DNA of 64,000 nt, from contig CAJNDS010002320.1 in NCBI GenBank assembly GCA_905221605.1, forward strand, positions 1 through 64,000. Direction: 5' to 3'. The DNA is from Symbiodinium natans. Taxonomy: Eukaryota; Sar; Dinophyceae; Suessiales; Symbiodiniaceae. Position numbers and translations under genes: made by a program. Under the pieces are notes generated by a model. That model saw only the letters and a list, made by a program, of their open reading frames with translations. It searched no databases and was not told where the DNA came from. This document shows, piece by piece, positions 52,369 to 64,000 of this stretch. Every line of letters starts with the position of its first letter. Position 1 is the first letter of the stretch.

Positions 52369-52857
52369 TCAGAATCTCAGAATTCGCGCCTCATCCGGGT
52401 CTTCGGCCGGATGGCCATCCAAGAGTTCCAGCTCCTCCTGGGTGAACATGAAGCGCATGGCCTTGCGGGAGGGCGCGGGCTGTGTGAAATCTTGTTCAGA
52501 TCGTTGGAGGTTTACAGCTGAGGGCCCAGGGCTTCACGTTTAGATTGAGCTCAGCGCCTCTTCGGCAAGTGTAGGAGTTGAGGGTGTGCGCCGTTGGAGG
52601 GGGATCATGATGCGTCTCGCGCGCGTGGCCAGCTTTAGGGTGCGAGGGAAACAAAGCGTTTCACGTGAGCACAAACGCTTATTCCCAAGCCTTGGATACA
52701 ACAACAGGAACATGCTTGTCACTTCTGGTACTTGCCTTAGTATTTTGGGGCAGTGACCAGGCAAAGCTCACTCAAGCGTCGTTCGAGACAGTGTTGCCCC
52801 CATGTTGTAGTCTTCCATGGTCTTGCCATGTCACATTATCCTCATCAGCATCATCAG

Positions 52858-52895
<38 letters not shown>

Positions 52896-55800
52896 GAATC
52901 ATCATCATCACCATCATCATTCATGGGGCCGCTAGGCCCTGCGGGCCCTTAGGGGCCCCGCGAAAGCACTTTCTTGGCAAGCGGGCCTTCAGTGGAGCTC
53001 GCGCTAGCATACTCCCACGAGAAGACACGCATGCTCTACAAAAGCGGCCTAGAAAGGTACCGACAGAATGCACACCCAAAACAGACGCTCTTGGAATCTT
53101 CGGCGGCGCTGGCACTTACCACTCATGTGAGCAGTTCTCCACAATACGATCCCTTCTCGGGTACCCCAAAGATGTCAGGCTCTGCATGCTAACAGAAACC
53201 CCATCCAGGACGCCCCAATTTTGAGCACTTGTTCGTGTTGGGGCAACCATGCCCGCGAAATGCTTGAATACCCCGGCAGCTTCCTCAATCCCATCCTCAA
53301 TTTGCAGTCTTTTTGGGGTTTAGGGCCGAGGGCGTGAGGGTCGTTAGTTGTTGGCCCACATGCCTTTCGGATGACAGCCAGGGAAGCCATGAAGAAGGGG
53401 AAGACCACGGCAGTCTCCTGTGAGGAATGCTGGATGCGTGGCGACTACGTGAGATTTGGCATGAAGACCTTGCGAAGAAGGGCTGAAAGCCCTAATCATC
53501 CCCGCTAACCCCTAAACCCTAAACCCTAAAACTCGGACGTGTCCTTGATCTCTTTGAGACCGTACAGGATGCCAAGGCAAATGAACTCGGCAAGTTTTCT
53601 TGCAAGTGGGGGAGAGAGACAAACCCGAAACTCGAAACCCTGAGATTTGGGGGTTTAGGGCTTCGTGTCTGGGTCGGTTTAGGAGGGTTCACGGAAGTTG
53701 GGATCCAGAGTTGGTGGCTCAGAGATGTTTAGGCTGTTTAGGGTCCAGGATTTCAGGATCACTGTCAGGTTGGGGTGCGAAGCAGCACCAGCTGACCGAG
53801 GGAGGCGTGCAGAGCTGGGGTACTAGGTCTGCTGTCGGGTGGGCGACTGGAAAGCACATGCCTCACCTGCTTGAGGGCGAAAGTCTAATGGGGCCGCCTT
53901 CCCGATGCATGTGTGTGGAGGTAAACCATCCAACAACACGAGTCCACTGCTCCCAACCATGCAGGAACTAGTAAGATTGATGTTTTGCTAGGAAACCCAA
54001 AGCCCAGCAACCTGCAACTGCCTAAGTTGCAAGCGCGAGAAAGAAGGGCCCCAAAGGAACGACCTTGCTGAACCAGTGGCCTGCACGAAGGTGTAGAGGT
54101 GGACCCTTTTGATGGGCAGCTTCTGGATGTAGTGGTACTGCGGGTACTTGGCCGGGTCCCAGATCAACCACAGGAACCTCGGACAACGGATGCGCATCAA
54201 ACTTGGGGCTTAGGGTTGAGGGTTTGGGGTTCCTCTACAGTTCATTGGATCGGCTTCAGCGCTTAGTCGGGAATAGCAGCTTTGTCGTGTAGTCGGGTGC
54301 CCACACCTATGGTTGAGGCCTGAGGGTCAAGGGAAGTGATGCTCTTTCTACTTTGGCGACTCTGCAGCCCCCATGTCCGTAGAAGCTAAGCCGAAACGGT
54401 CCAAACTTCACAGGAGCGTTTTTTTGCGCTGCAGAGGGGCATGCGGTCGAAGAGGTTGTTGCCCGTCAAGGAGGCAATGCCCATGTAGAAGAAGACGCCC
54501 TGGAGGACGGCTCGGGGAAGGAACTTCCTGGGCGCGAGCAGCCACGAGAAGGTTCCCCAGATTTCAAGGCAGGTCGGCAACCTTGGAGGCTTCACCGGTT
54601 TCGGGATGTGGCGGTTTCCCAAATTGGGGGGTACTGTTTTGGGGTTCCTTCTTAGACGGGCATCCTACTATTTGTGGATTTTCGCAAACCCCCCATGTGC
54701 AGTTTGGGACGTGTGAGGGCTGGCGCTGGGCTGGGAGGCATCACCATCACCCCCCCCCTCCCTCATGTCCAAGTGGCAGAGCCGGTGCCATGAACAAGGC
54801 GCAGCCAATGAGCACGTGGATCCTCAGACGCGAAAAAAATCAAATGTAACCCTAAACCCTAAACCCTAAGCCCTCAACCCTCAACCCTAAACCCTAAAGC
54901 CCTCAAAGCATGAGCCTTGAAGTCGCATCCTTAGCCCCAGGCCCCGATACCCCAGGCGCCCAAGCCCTCTCAGTCCTGAACCTTGCCGAACTTTGACCCT
55001 AAACAATTCACCCAAACCCTAAACCCTAAAGCCCAAACCCTAGACACAAAGCTGTGCGTACCCTGCAGGATTTTAGGATCGAGAGCATGGAATGTTCACG
55101 CAGTCTGACTCTATGCTTGTGGCATAGAGGGTTGAGGGCTTAAGTAAAGGCGCTCAGGCTTCGGGTTTGGGGTTTAGGTCTTGGGGTTTGAGGTTAGGAA
55201 AGTACTAAGCCCTCCCCGCCCCAAGGCCCCGAAACACCCGAACCTGGATTCCAAGCACAGGCCCAGCGGCAGGAAGTTCGTAGCCCGCTGCTCCACCACC
55301 TTGCGGGCAGCGCAATCCAGCAGCTCGGACAAAACGTCAAAGGTTTCAGGCTGAGGGACACGCCTTCCCGAAGTGGAGCAGTTTAGGGTTCAAGGCTTGT
55401 GGGGATTTCAGGAAGGAGCTCCGAAGCCCTATAAGGCCCTTAAGAACCCCTGGACCACAGATTCGCCTTGGCCGGCACCTTGCGCTCGCCCTGGGGCAGC
55501 TGCTTCACCTGGACAGGAGTGATCAAATGGGGGGTGTCCAAAAAAAGGGGACCCGAATATACACCCCCAAATAGTAGGATCCCCTGATACTAGGGACCCC
55601 AACAAGGTGCCCAAGAATTTTGCAGAGGCTCCAGGGCTCTGGAGAGGACAGGCCCTGTAGGCTTCACTTTGTACGAACGGCCATTGGGTCAGGGGCTTTG
55701 AGGCTTCGGCTCTATGCACGTTGGCAATCTTTGGTGACAACTTCCTGCCGAGCCAAAGAAACCCTGGACCTCCAAAAGCATCAACGTGTGGCACACGCCC

Positions 55801-58800
55801 AGATGCCCCCAGATCACTCCCAAAGAAAGGCCCAAAGCCTTCCCAACAACGCCATCCCAACAACACCACCTCGTAAGTGGTCAGGGAGATCACGTGCGTG
55901 ATGCTGGGCACCGTGGAGGCCACGGACAAGGGGAGGCCGAGCCTGTTTTGAGGGCTGTGAGGCTCGTGAGGGGCTTCAGGAGGTTTGGGTATTTCAAAAT
56001 ATTCTAGCACCTTCAAAACTGGGGTACGGCTTCTTCAGGGCTCGTTGAGACTCGGAACTGTTCAGGGGTTCGGCTTCTGATTTGAGGTGCCAGTGAGCTG
56101 CTAGGTTTCAGGGTCCAACACTTGACCATGCGTGATTACACGACGCAGCCAGTCATTCCTACCTCGTTGCTCTCATCACCAGCCTTCTCCAGGTCTGTGG
56201 GACTACTTCGGAGCGACAACAACTGACCACCAAATCCTTTTTCCCACAGTGCGGGGGTGCATGCGAAGGACAAGGAATACCTTCCGAGCACCACCCTCCT
56301 GATTACACCTGCCCAGGCCCTTGCGCATGCTTGGAAGTTCATTGGACCTTGCTCTCAAGGAGTTGTAGTTTAGAGCCACGATGGCCTGAATGAGTCGTAC
56401 CACTCTGCCGGCACATGCTCGTGAAAGAAAACATCCAACCCTCGAGCAAGCTTTGTCCTGTTACAATCCTGCGTTGCCATGAACACCGGCTGCTCGCCCC
56501 TGGATGCCATGTAGATGAGTCAGGTGGCACAGCGCAGGCTGGCAGCGTCAGCGCTCCTCGAATAAACAGATCCTTAACGGTTGTTTGAGCACTTGTTACA
56601 TAGAACCAAGTGAAACCAAAAAAACGGTTGCGTTTCTTAACGCGGCCAAGAGTCCAGGTGATAGCCTGGCGGCTTCTGCCTTAGCAGCTGCAGAGTCCAC
56701 AAGCTGACGTTTATACGGTACATGTGGGTAAGGCTTGAGGCATAATTTCGGGCGTCGGGGCGGTTTGCCGTGCCAACCCGTTTTAGGGTTTAGGGTTTAG
56801 GGTTTAGGGTTTAGGGTTTAGGGTTTAGGGTTTAGGGTTTAGGGTTTAAGGTTTAGGGTCTAGATGCAACCCCCAAGCGCGGGCAAGCGGCAGGCCGTTG
56901 GAGGGCCGGTTGACGATGACACTGGTCAAATTCCTGGTATGCTGGGCAGACAGGATCAAACATAGAGCAAGTGTGGCATTGACATTGGGTGAGGATATGT
57001 CCCAGATCCGAATGAATGCATGTTTTTTGTGACTGGATGTGTACCTCTGCATATGCATGTACATATACATATACATCATACACATATACATACACATACA
57101 TATACATATACATATACATAGACATGTACATGTACTGGTACATATACATTTTCATGTACATGTACATATACCTTTACAAATACATATACATAAACATATT
57201 ACATAAACACATTCACAAACATATACGTAAACATAAACATATACATATACAAATACATAGGCATGTAGAACATATACTCTGGATCAAACCATGGAGACCA
57301 GTTATGCAAGGTAGCGCAGTCCTCTCCTGAACTGTTTCCCAAATCACTTGATGAGCGCATATGCGGCTGCTTGCACCGAGACTCTGGTCCAGGTACCCCA
57401 ACACTGCAAAGCCAATCGCAGGCAAGATTGCATACCTCTTTGGATTCTTTTATTGCAGACGTCAGGCTGACATCAACGGTTAGATCGCATGCCTTTGGCT
57501 TTCTTCAAGAGGACATCAGGCTGAAAAACAAAGGCTCGCGTGGACAGAATAGCTTGCCTTCGGGTATGCAAGGAAACCGCGGTGTCTTCTCTAACTCTCA
57601 AGTTGAGAAGGCATGTCAGCGCAACCTGAACGAACTGGGGGCTTGTTGTGCGGCAAAGGCACGGGATGCCCCACAAGGGGAAGTCCTTCTCAATGCCCAT
57701 GGGATTCACGATCCAGTTGCGCTTCTCGCCAGTGGCCAGTGTCAGGGACGGGGAGAAGTCGGCATCAACGGTAAGCATGCGCAGGTTCGTCTCGGTAGAA
57801 TAGATGGCAGCCAGGGCGGACGCCGACACCAGTGCGATGGTCACCGCGAAGTTGGCCATGAGGTTGCCTCGATGCTTGTTCAGTTCCCAAGCTAAGTCTG
57901 CAATCTCTGGTGGTGCTCAGCGCGTTCTCCAGTTTAGCCGAAATCTAGACTTGTTTCAGAAACAACGAAGCGCCTAAGAGCATCCCAGCCACGGGCCCCC
58001 CGGATGAGCCACGGGGTGCGACGGAAGTACGACAGGTACGAGGCGAGGCCTCGGTGGCGATGCTGGATTGAGAGTTTGGGGTGAGTTTGGGGGTACGACT
58101 TCGGCTCTATGCGTTTCTGTTCTGGTTCTACTGTCCGAGTTTAGGGTTTAGGCTTTAGGGTTTAGGGTTTAGGGTTTAGGGTTCTACTGTCAGAAAGAAA
58201 CGACGGAAAGAGCCATTCGACATGCATGTCGGCTCGAACTCGCTAGATCTGAGGCACAGGGCTCAGCACTTGAGGACTTAGCTGACATCGCTCTCATGGG
58301 ATTCTGTGGTGTCTTTGGGTTCAGTGTTGAGGTCTGGGGGCTCGGGCTTAGGGGTGTCAAGAGAATTGCGCAGGATGTCGGGGTCCGCCGTGCAGCCTCG
58401 CCGCCGAAAGTGTAGACAAAGAGCAGCGTCTCGAACATCGCACCTGTCAAGGACATCTGGTTATCCGTGAAGTTGCGGATGATTGGCAGCACTCCGTCAA
58501 TGATGAAGATGAGCGAGATGAGCCCCGCAAAGATGTCCTGGGCAGGTGTATAACTTACAGTTCTGGGTGTAGAAAATTACAACATTTGACAGATGAAGGA
58601 CAGCGCGCAGCCCGCAGCCCCCCCCCCCCCCCGGGCTGTAAACCCCGATCCCAAAAACATCTTTCGAGCCTTTTCACCCCTTCGGCCCTCCCACCCTGAA
58701 CCCCTTAAATCACCCTTGAATAACAAACCCTTCGACCCTTCCCGGCCCTTCCCTTTCAACCTCGCAAACCCGCGTCCTCGCTGAACATGGTCACGTGCTT

Positions 58801-60681
58801 CATGAGGGCGCACAGGTCGAAGATCGAGACCAGGATCGTGAACAGGGAGCACCACATGCAGACCCAGAAGTAGTAGGGCATGAACTCCAAGTCCATCTGA
58901 CAGCCCGTTGGCTTGGGGCAGCGGAAGAGATCAGTCTTCTCATGGATGGCAAATACATTCACCAACCACGGTTTGCAGCTTCAGGGACAAGGCTTGCTTA
59001 GGGCTTATGTTGGGGGCTTGCGGCTGGGGTCCGCAGCTGAGGGCTGCCGAGCTGCGGCCACGGCCAGGTCGTAGCACACCAAGCTGTAGGCCAGGAACCT
59101 CAAAGGATGGGATTGGCGAGCGTGTGAAAAGTTGTGGGATTGTTGTGGGGCTTGAGATTTTTTGGAAGTGCTTCAAGGTTGGGCATGGGATTTGGGCACG
59201 ATTTTGTTTTATGATTTTGAGTGTTGAATTGAGTGTTGGATTGGGAGTTCCGCGGGCCCAGGTGTAGGATTCGCAAAGGCCATGGACCTGAGAGGGGTGT
59301 GAGGGCTGCGTGAATTTCCGAGCGTCTTGGTGTTTGGAAGGCCCCCTATTGCTCAGCGACTGCCTCACGCGCTCGTTCACATGGGGACGAAACATGTGGG
59401 TTCAGGCGCGTCCCTGGTAAGCTCGGAACGGCCCGGTCGCGCCAAGGATTGAGAGGGGCTGGCCAGCAAACCTGAGTCAATCCCTTGGGCGAAGGATGGT
59501 TCAGGATGGCTCAGGGCTCAGGCTTCTTGGGGACTTTCAATGACTGGTCAGGCAAGAGGCGTGGAGAAGAGCATGCCGCTGATGCACGTGCTCACGATCA
59601 TCTCCAGTACCTGTCCGGGTTTCTGCAGTTCGCTTTGCGGACTTAGCATTTAGGGACTGGGATTCGGGGCTTGCTGTGCACAGGCTTAGCAGACAACTAA
59701 CTACTTTTACGATTGCAGTGTGAGGTTCGGGTGTGGGTTTTGAAATGGCTCGCAGTTTGGCCCCTAGGTAGTGACAGGTAGTATTTGGGGGACGGCTTTG
59801 TATTCCTTGGGAGGCTGGATGACAATGCGGGGCACGCCGAACTGGCCGTTGGTTCCGTCGAGGAAGCGGCTTCCAAACCTCGAGCGTGCGTGAAACCTCC
59901 GTAAACCCCGGCCTACACAGCTTACACACCCTGAATGTCTACAGCCCTCTCGGACGGGGAAGACCCGCAAAAATGAACTCACGCTCATCCACCCAACCGC
60001 GCCTGAGAAAACCTTCAATCCACCGCCGTAGATTCCCTTGCAAACGAACCTCCAAACCCCCAACCGCCTTGCAAACGGAACGTTCCAGTTTGAGCTTCCT
60101 CGACGTGACAAGCGATTACATGCATGATGCTGCTGCTAGAATGTCTGCATCGTGCCTGTCGAGTCTTATTATAAGTCTAATACAGACTAATACATGCATA
60201 ATGCTGCTTTTTGCCTCGGCGCAAGCCAAAACAGGGGCATCGGCCCGAAAGACCAGAAGACGTCGAGCGATGAACCATGGGACTCTGAAGACAGAACCAT
60301 CACCCCTTGAAGCCTAAAAACAAACCCCCCAAGAGTCCAAGCAGCGTGATGGCCGGAGCCAACGCGGCTATGAACAAGTACAGAATTGTCGAAAGCGATT
60401 TCTGGAAGTTCCTTGGACCGGCTTTGGACCACGGCAAACCGAAAATCTTCACTTGAGCAAGGCGTGAACTTCGGCAGCTTACCCTGCGCTTGCTGGCCGA
60501 ACAACTGTCTTACCAGGCAGCAATGACCTCTAAACATCAACCCTGCCGAACTCGCTCAATGCATAAGCCCCATCCCCAACTCTCACGCTCGCTGTTGGTG
60601 GCCCAAGTTTCTCGGGTCGGAACGCGTCTGTCCAGTCACTGCCATAAAACGGCGCACGCCGGCGCAGGTCCAACCGCAGGC
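52369..60681 (-). CDS. SLC4-family bicarbonate transporter, 22 exons of the membrane domain
   Basis: Exons: 60624-60681, 60343-60411, 59836-59878, 59561-59610, 59430-59471, 59062-59098, 58777-58938, 58405-58537, 57993-58049, 57663-57867, 57385-57435, 56892-56933, 56644-56679, 56140-56169, 55870-55942, 55480-55509, 55244-55299, 54441-54527, 54081-54177, 53535-53585, 53364-53417, 52369-52461. All phases agree and give 518 codons to a TGA. Landmarks in SLC4 order: FYGSDWTDA, LYLFIAALAPAIT, GTNGQFGVLEMI, FAGQPLSILGATGPF, EDIFAGLISLIF, WIVNPMGIEKDFPLW, GYLDQNLTSVIVNR, GLPLSVASTVPSITH, GVFFYMGIASLTG, IKRVHLYTFVQ, FMFTQEELELLD. The family carries bicarbonate across membranes, here perhaps serving inorganic-carbon supply for photosynthesis. 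Asp in YLDQ matches sodium-coupled members, whereas AE1 has Glu. Donors are 10 GT, 8 GC, 3 GA. The N-terminal cytoplasmic part lies upstream and was not resolved; exon 56140-56169 is the least sure. Confidence 0.85.
52836..52923. repeat. (CAT)n trinucleotide repeat in an SLC4 intron
   Basis: About 25 CAT units with a few substitutions, in the intron between exons 52,461 and 53,364. Confidence 0.95.
53505..53534. repeat. Short CCCTAAA run touching an SLC4 splice donor
   Basis: In gene sense the intron after the exon 53,535-53,585 starts GAGTTTTAGGGTTTAGGG: telomere repeats begin three bases past the donor. Confidence 0.85.
54625..54700. mobile_element. Family C fragment in an SLC4 intron
   Basis: GGGCATCCTACTATTTGTGG and TTTTCGCAAACCCCCCAT match the element at 52,100-52,300. 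Confidence 0.45.
55525..55612. mobile_element. Family C element, reversed, in an SLC4 intron
   Basis: AAATAGTAGGATCCCCTGAT and GGGACCCCAACAAGGT are the reverse-strand forms of family C words. Confidence 0.5.
56783..56862. repeat. TTTAGGG array in an SLC4 intron
   Basis: Ten to eleven units about 30 bp past the exon 56,892-56,933 in gene sense. Confidence 0.97.
57045..57265. repeat. (ACATAT)n-type repeat in an SLC4 intron
   Basis: Imperfect ACATAT/ACATGT hexamers over about 220 bp, in the intron between exons 56,933 and 57,385. Confidence 0.9.
58138..58183. repeat. Short TTTAGGG array in an SLC4 intron
   Basis: Five to six units between exons 58,049 and 58,405. Confidence 0.95.
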
Positions 60682-62038
60682 CTGGAAGCGACGGTAAACC
60701 CTCAAACCTAAACCATCATCCGTCTTGGGCCTCCACACGATGGTGAAACCTGCAGCCCTTCCAAAAGCATACCTTCATGGGCCTTCAAAACAAATTTTAG
60801 AACTGCTGGCAGGCAGCGTTCTTTGGTTTGTGTAACAGCCCGGCTTAAACCTCAAGGTGTACCACCATTTGCCGATGATATGGTGTGCTGTGGGCATCAG
60901 CCTGCCCAATTTGGCTCCACGAACGGATCCACGCATGAGAGCTTTCGGGTGCAACACATTCAATAAAACAACTGGTGGAGCGAGAGCAGCTCTGAAAACT
61001 TAGTGCAGATACATCCTTCCAGAATCTTGGGCCTCCAGAACACATCATGCAACTGTTCGTTGCAAAGGCCGTTGCGCACCCGAAGCCAAATCCCACCCCA
61101 CCCACAAACACACTCACATCCCCAGTTCGGAACAGTCGCCGCCAGCGATTTTCCCAGTGAACTCAAGCGGGCCCAAGTCCTGCGACCAGTTTCACAAGCT
61201 AAGGATAGCTGAGGCTTGGCATGCAGGGCAGTCAAAAAATCAACATTCGAGGGGCGTTCGAGGAACTGTGAAAACCATTTCGGAATCATGCTGCCCGGTG
61301 TTGAGCACGCGAACCGCCAACGTCTCAGAGTTGAAACCGCGAAGTTTTGACTGCAAAGGTTCTTGGGTCCTGACCAGATTCGTGCATCAAGGCCCCAAAA
61401 CCAGCGCTGCTTAGACCCCGACACACATGCATCGAGGATGGCTAGGCAGGGTTTAACCGCAAAACCTGAAGCACATCGTACAGCACAAGCTTTGAACTCC
61501 CTAAACCCTAAACCCCCAGCCCTGAAGCCTCGAACACAGGCAAGCTGCGTTAGGAAGTGTGGTGCAACCGAAAGCTTGAAACTTTCAGAACAGGCCAGCT
61601 GCAGCTATTTGAATCCCATGAAACTGACCCTAAGGCCCAGGTCCTTGGTGGAGGAACTCCGGATGTATCCGGACTGGATTCGGAGAACTCCTGCTGCCTC
61701 GGACATGTTCCTCGAAGTTCCGGTGGGAAGCGAGCGACACTCCCTGTGAGCCAAAAAATGCCCTCGGCAAAGACGGACTGTGCTTCGAGTTTGGAATGTG
61801 GGGGCATTCACAGACCTTACGCATTCCACCCAAACCCCAGGTACATGGCAACAAACGTTTTTTGCGAAAACTTTACCGGGGTGTTATGCTAACACAGCTG
61901 ACATCCGGTCTCTCCGCCAGTAAAAACATGAGAGGATTAAACTTTTTCTTCTTGGACACGTAATCATCTTCAACGCCTTCTTCCTCTGCTCCATTCTATT
62001 CCTGTGTTGTTTCTCTCACCTGCTTCCATCAGCTGGAC
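60682..62038. other. Region between SLC4 and the plus-strand gene; 5' SLC4 exons expected
   Basis: It should contain the SLC4 N-terminal cytoplasmic exons and both promoters. Minus-strand exon-like text occurs near 61,270-61,345 (FNSETLAVRVLNTGQHD) and 61,640-61,720, but splice phases could not be fixed. Almost no telomere-like repeats. Confidence 0.4.
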
Positions 62039-62561
62039 ATGGCAGATTCTATGGGTCAGCCATTTCCAACTCCAACACCGTTTAACCAACTTATCCCCCT
62101 ACTTCGCGCTCATCAAAATTTTGACTCAGCTTCCCACCTTCATGCTATGAAGGTACACTTCTAGAAAGTGATACTTCCTTCGCTGCGCTCAAATTTCAGC
62201 TCCGGCTCCATCAAAGCTTGAAAGCCTTCCTCCATGGCAAGAATCTCCATATCAGCAACCTGCGAAAGCACGATTAGTCCTGGATTCCTGTAACGCGCCC
62301 TCAACCACAACCATAATGGTGCCAACTATAAACTTGGACAACCCTCAACCACTGACAAGCAACATACTTCCTCCACCGTGGACCCGAATACCTCAACAAA
62401 CCTCGGCCAGCACAGCCGCCTTGCAAAGCAATCTAGCTGAATCGCAGACGCGAACAGCAAGCCTTCTGCGCTTGCAAAAATTCTACAAGGAACACAAGTC
62501 TGATAACCTCGATTGTTTACTCTTCTGGTGGAAATCCGTTCAGAACCAGGGAATTTGTTGA
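62039..62561 (+). CDS. Two-exon candidate gene, about 152 residues
   Basis: Exon 1 is 62,039-62,152 (starts MADSMGQPFPTPTPFNQL, ends HAMK, donor GTACAC). Exon 2 is most simply 62,217-62,561 (LESLPPWQESPYQQPAKARL … LRLQKFYKEH, ending QGIC then TGA). A better-looking acceptor at 62,200 would need another phase. The protein is Pro/Gln/Ser-rich and hydrophilic with no recognised domain. It is divergent to the SLC4 gene. A further exon instead of the stop at 62,561 is possible. Confidence 0.4.
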
Positions 62562-63039
62562 TCCGCCCATACCTGGGGCAAATGTACACCGCCACTCCTC
62601 GCCAGGAGCATTGCTCCTGGCACTGCAGCCTCCTCTGTCACCCCTGATCCAACCCCTGCATCCTTCCGGCTGTCCAGCTTACTGTTCGCTCCTGCAATGA
62701 CCCCGCGAGTGCACCCTTGCTCTGGCGCAAAGAGGTTCCTTCAAGCAGTGTTGAGGGTCTCTGGCTTGGGATTTCTGTTCGCTGAGATCCCCCAGCAGCG
62801 CAGGCACCTACTCGACTGTCTTCCTTTAAGGCGAAACGTTTTGCGGTGAATGCTGGACCAAACAGGGCCTACATCACTGACACTTGGATTTTTTGCCTTA
62901 TGGCAAAATGGGGGTGCGAAGCACTCTCCCGCTTTGTTTACTGGGAAACCTTTCACTCAGAAGCTGGAACCAATCTGAAGTTTCAACCTAAACCCCAAAC
63001 TCTGAAACCCCAACACTACCACTTCCACTTTTGCGACGA

Positions 63040-63651
<612 letters not shown>

Positions 63652-64000
63652 TTTTTTGCATTGCACTCACTGCCAGAATCAGCATGTGGACCTCTGATCA
63701 CTTTGGATCCTCGGCACGTCGGCTACTCTGTATCCGCCTTGGGAGCTCCAGCAGTCTTTGCTAGTTCGTACTTCACGCCCCTCGGGGCTGCTGAAGATTG
63801 TTGTGCACAGCTATGTTCGAGTATGTGGAATGCATCCGCCCCTCGGGGCTGCGATAGCGCTGTGCTGGCTCGCTTCCTACTGGCTCACCTGCACCCGCGA
63901 CTGCTGCAGTGCCGGCTGGCCCCGATGTTGTGTTGCAGGTTATAGCTGTCCGCTAGCTGAGTTTGGTGTGATTAAGGCGGGCAAGGGTGATATAGAAGGT
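63652..64000. other. Unique sequence without a supported gene
   Basis: GCCCCTCGGGGCTGC, itself palindromic, is repeated about 61 bp apart (near 63,777 and 63,838). Nothing else is recognised. Confidence 0.5.

Noticed and set aside
8346-58183. Window as a true chromosome end
   Set aside because: Arrays are short, in both orientations, separated by unique sequence and genes, with genes on both sides.

Overview
The window looks like nuclear DNA of a dinoflagellate, most likely a member of the Symbiodiniaceae. Five things point there. The telomere-type heptamer TTTAGGG occurs throughout. Reconstructed introns use GT, GC or GA donors with AG-G acceptors. An 11-nt match to the 3' end of the dinoflagellate spliced leader lies in front of an intronless gene. 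There is a ubiquitin-like plus RCC1-like repeat protein of a kind common in these algae. CCCH zinc fingers are abundant. All gene identifications were made by eye from the translated sequence; no database search was possible.

Layout. (1) 81-7992, minus strand: one intronless reading frame of about 2,638 codons (WW, S1, six CCCH fingers, a possible SAM-like domain). It is broken into six overlapping ORFs by five one-base losses, each at a run of A on the coding strand. (2) 8.3-11.1 kb: telomere-like arrays, homopolymers and small transposon-like elements. (3) 11,113-16,195: a block bounded by a perfect 34-bp inverted repeat. It holds an AT-rich palindrome array, a 100-N assembly gap and three tandem copies of a 1.195-kb pyrimidine-rich unit. 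(4) 17.0-24.7 kb, minus: at least 13 short exons of a Cys/Trp-rich repeated-module gene, with introns full of TTTAGGG/CCCTAAA arrays; more module-like exons lie up to 35.3 kb. (5) 25,434-26,962, minus: the RCC1-like gene, frameshifted, with its stop codon supplied by telomere repeats. (6) 28-44 kb: a mosaic of telomere-like arrays, variant arrays, MITE-like elements and short unique pieces. (7) 44.6-48.6 kb, minus: a second gene of short exons with telomere-repeat introns. (8) 52,369-60,681, minus: an SLC4-family bicarbonate transporter, 22 exons reconstructed with every phase consistent, 518 codons covering the membrane domain. (9) 62,039-62,561, plus: a small two-exon candidate gene. (10) about 63.0-63.65 kb: a long ACN/(CAA) trinucleotide array.

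The main message is that the telomere-like repeats are not a chromosome end. They are dispersed in both orientations, sit inside introns, abut or even form splice sites, break a transposon-like element and end a coding sequence. Most genes are on the minus strand, as expected for unidirectional dinoflagellate gene clusters.
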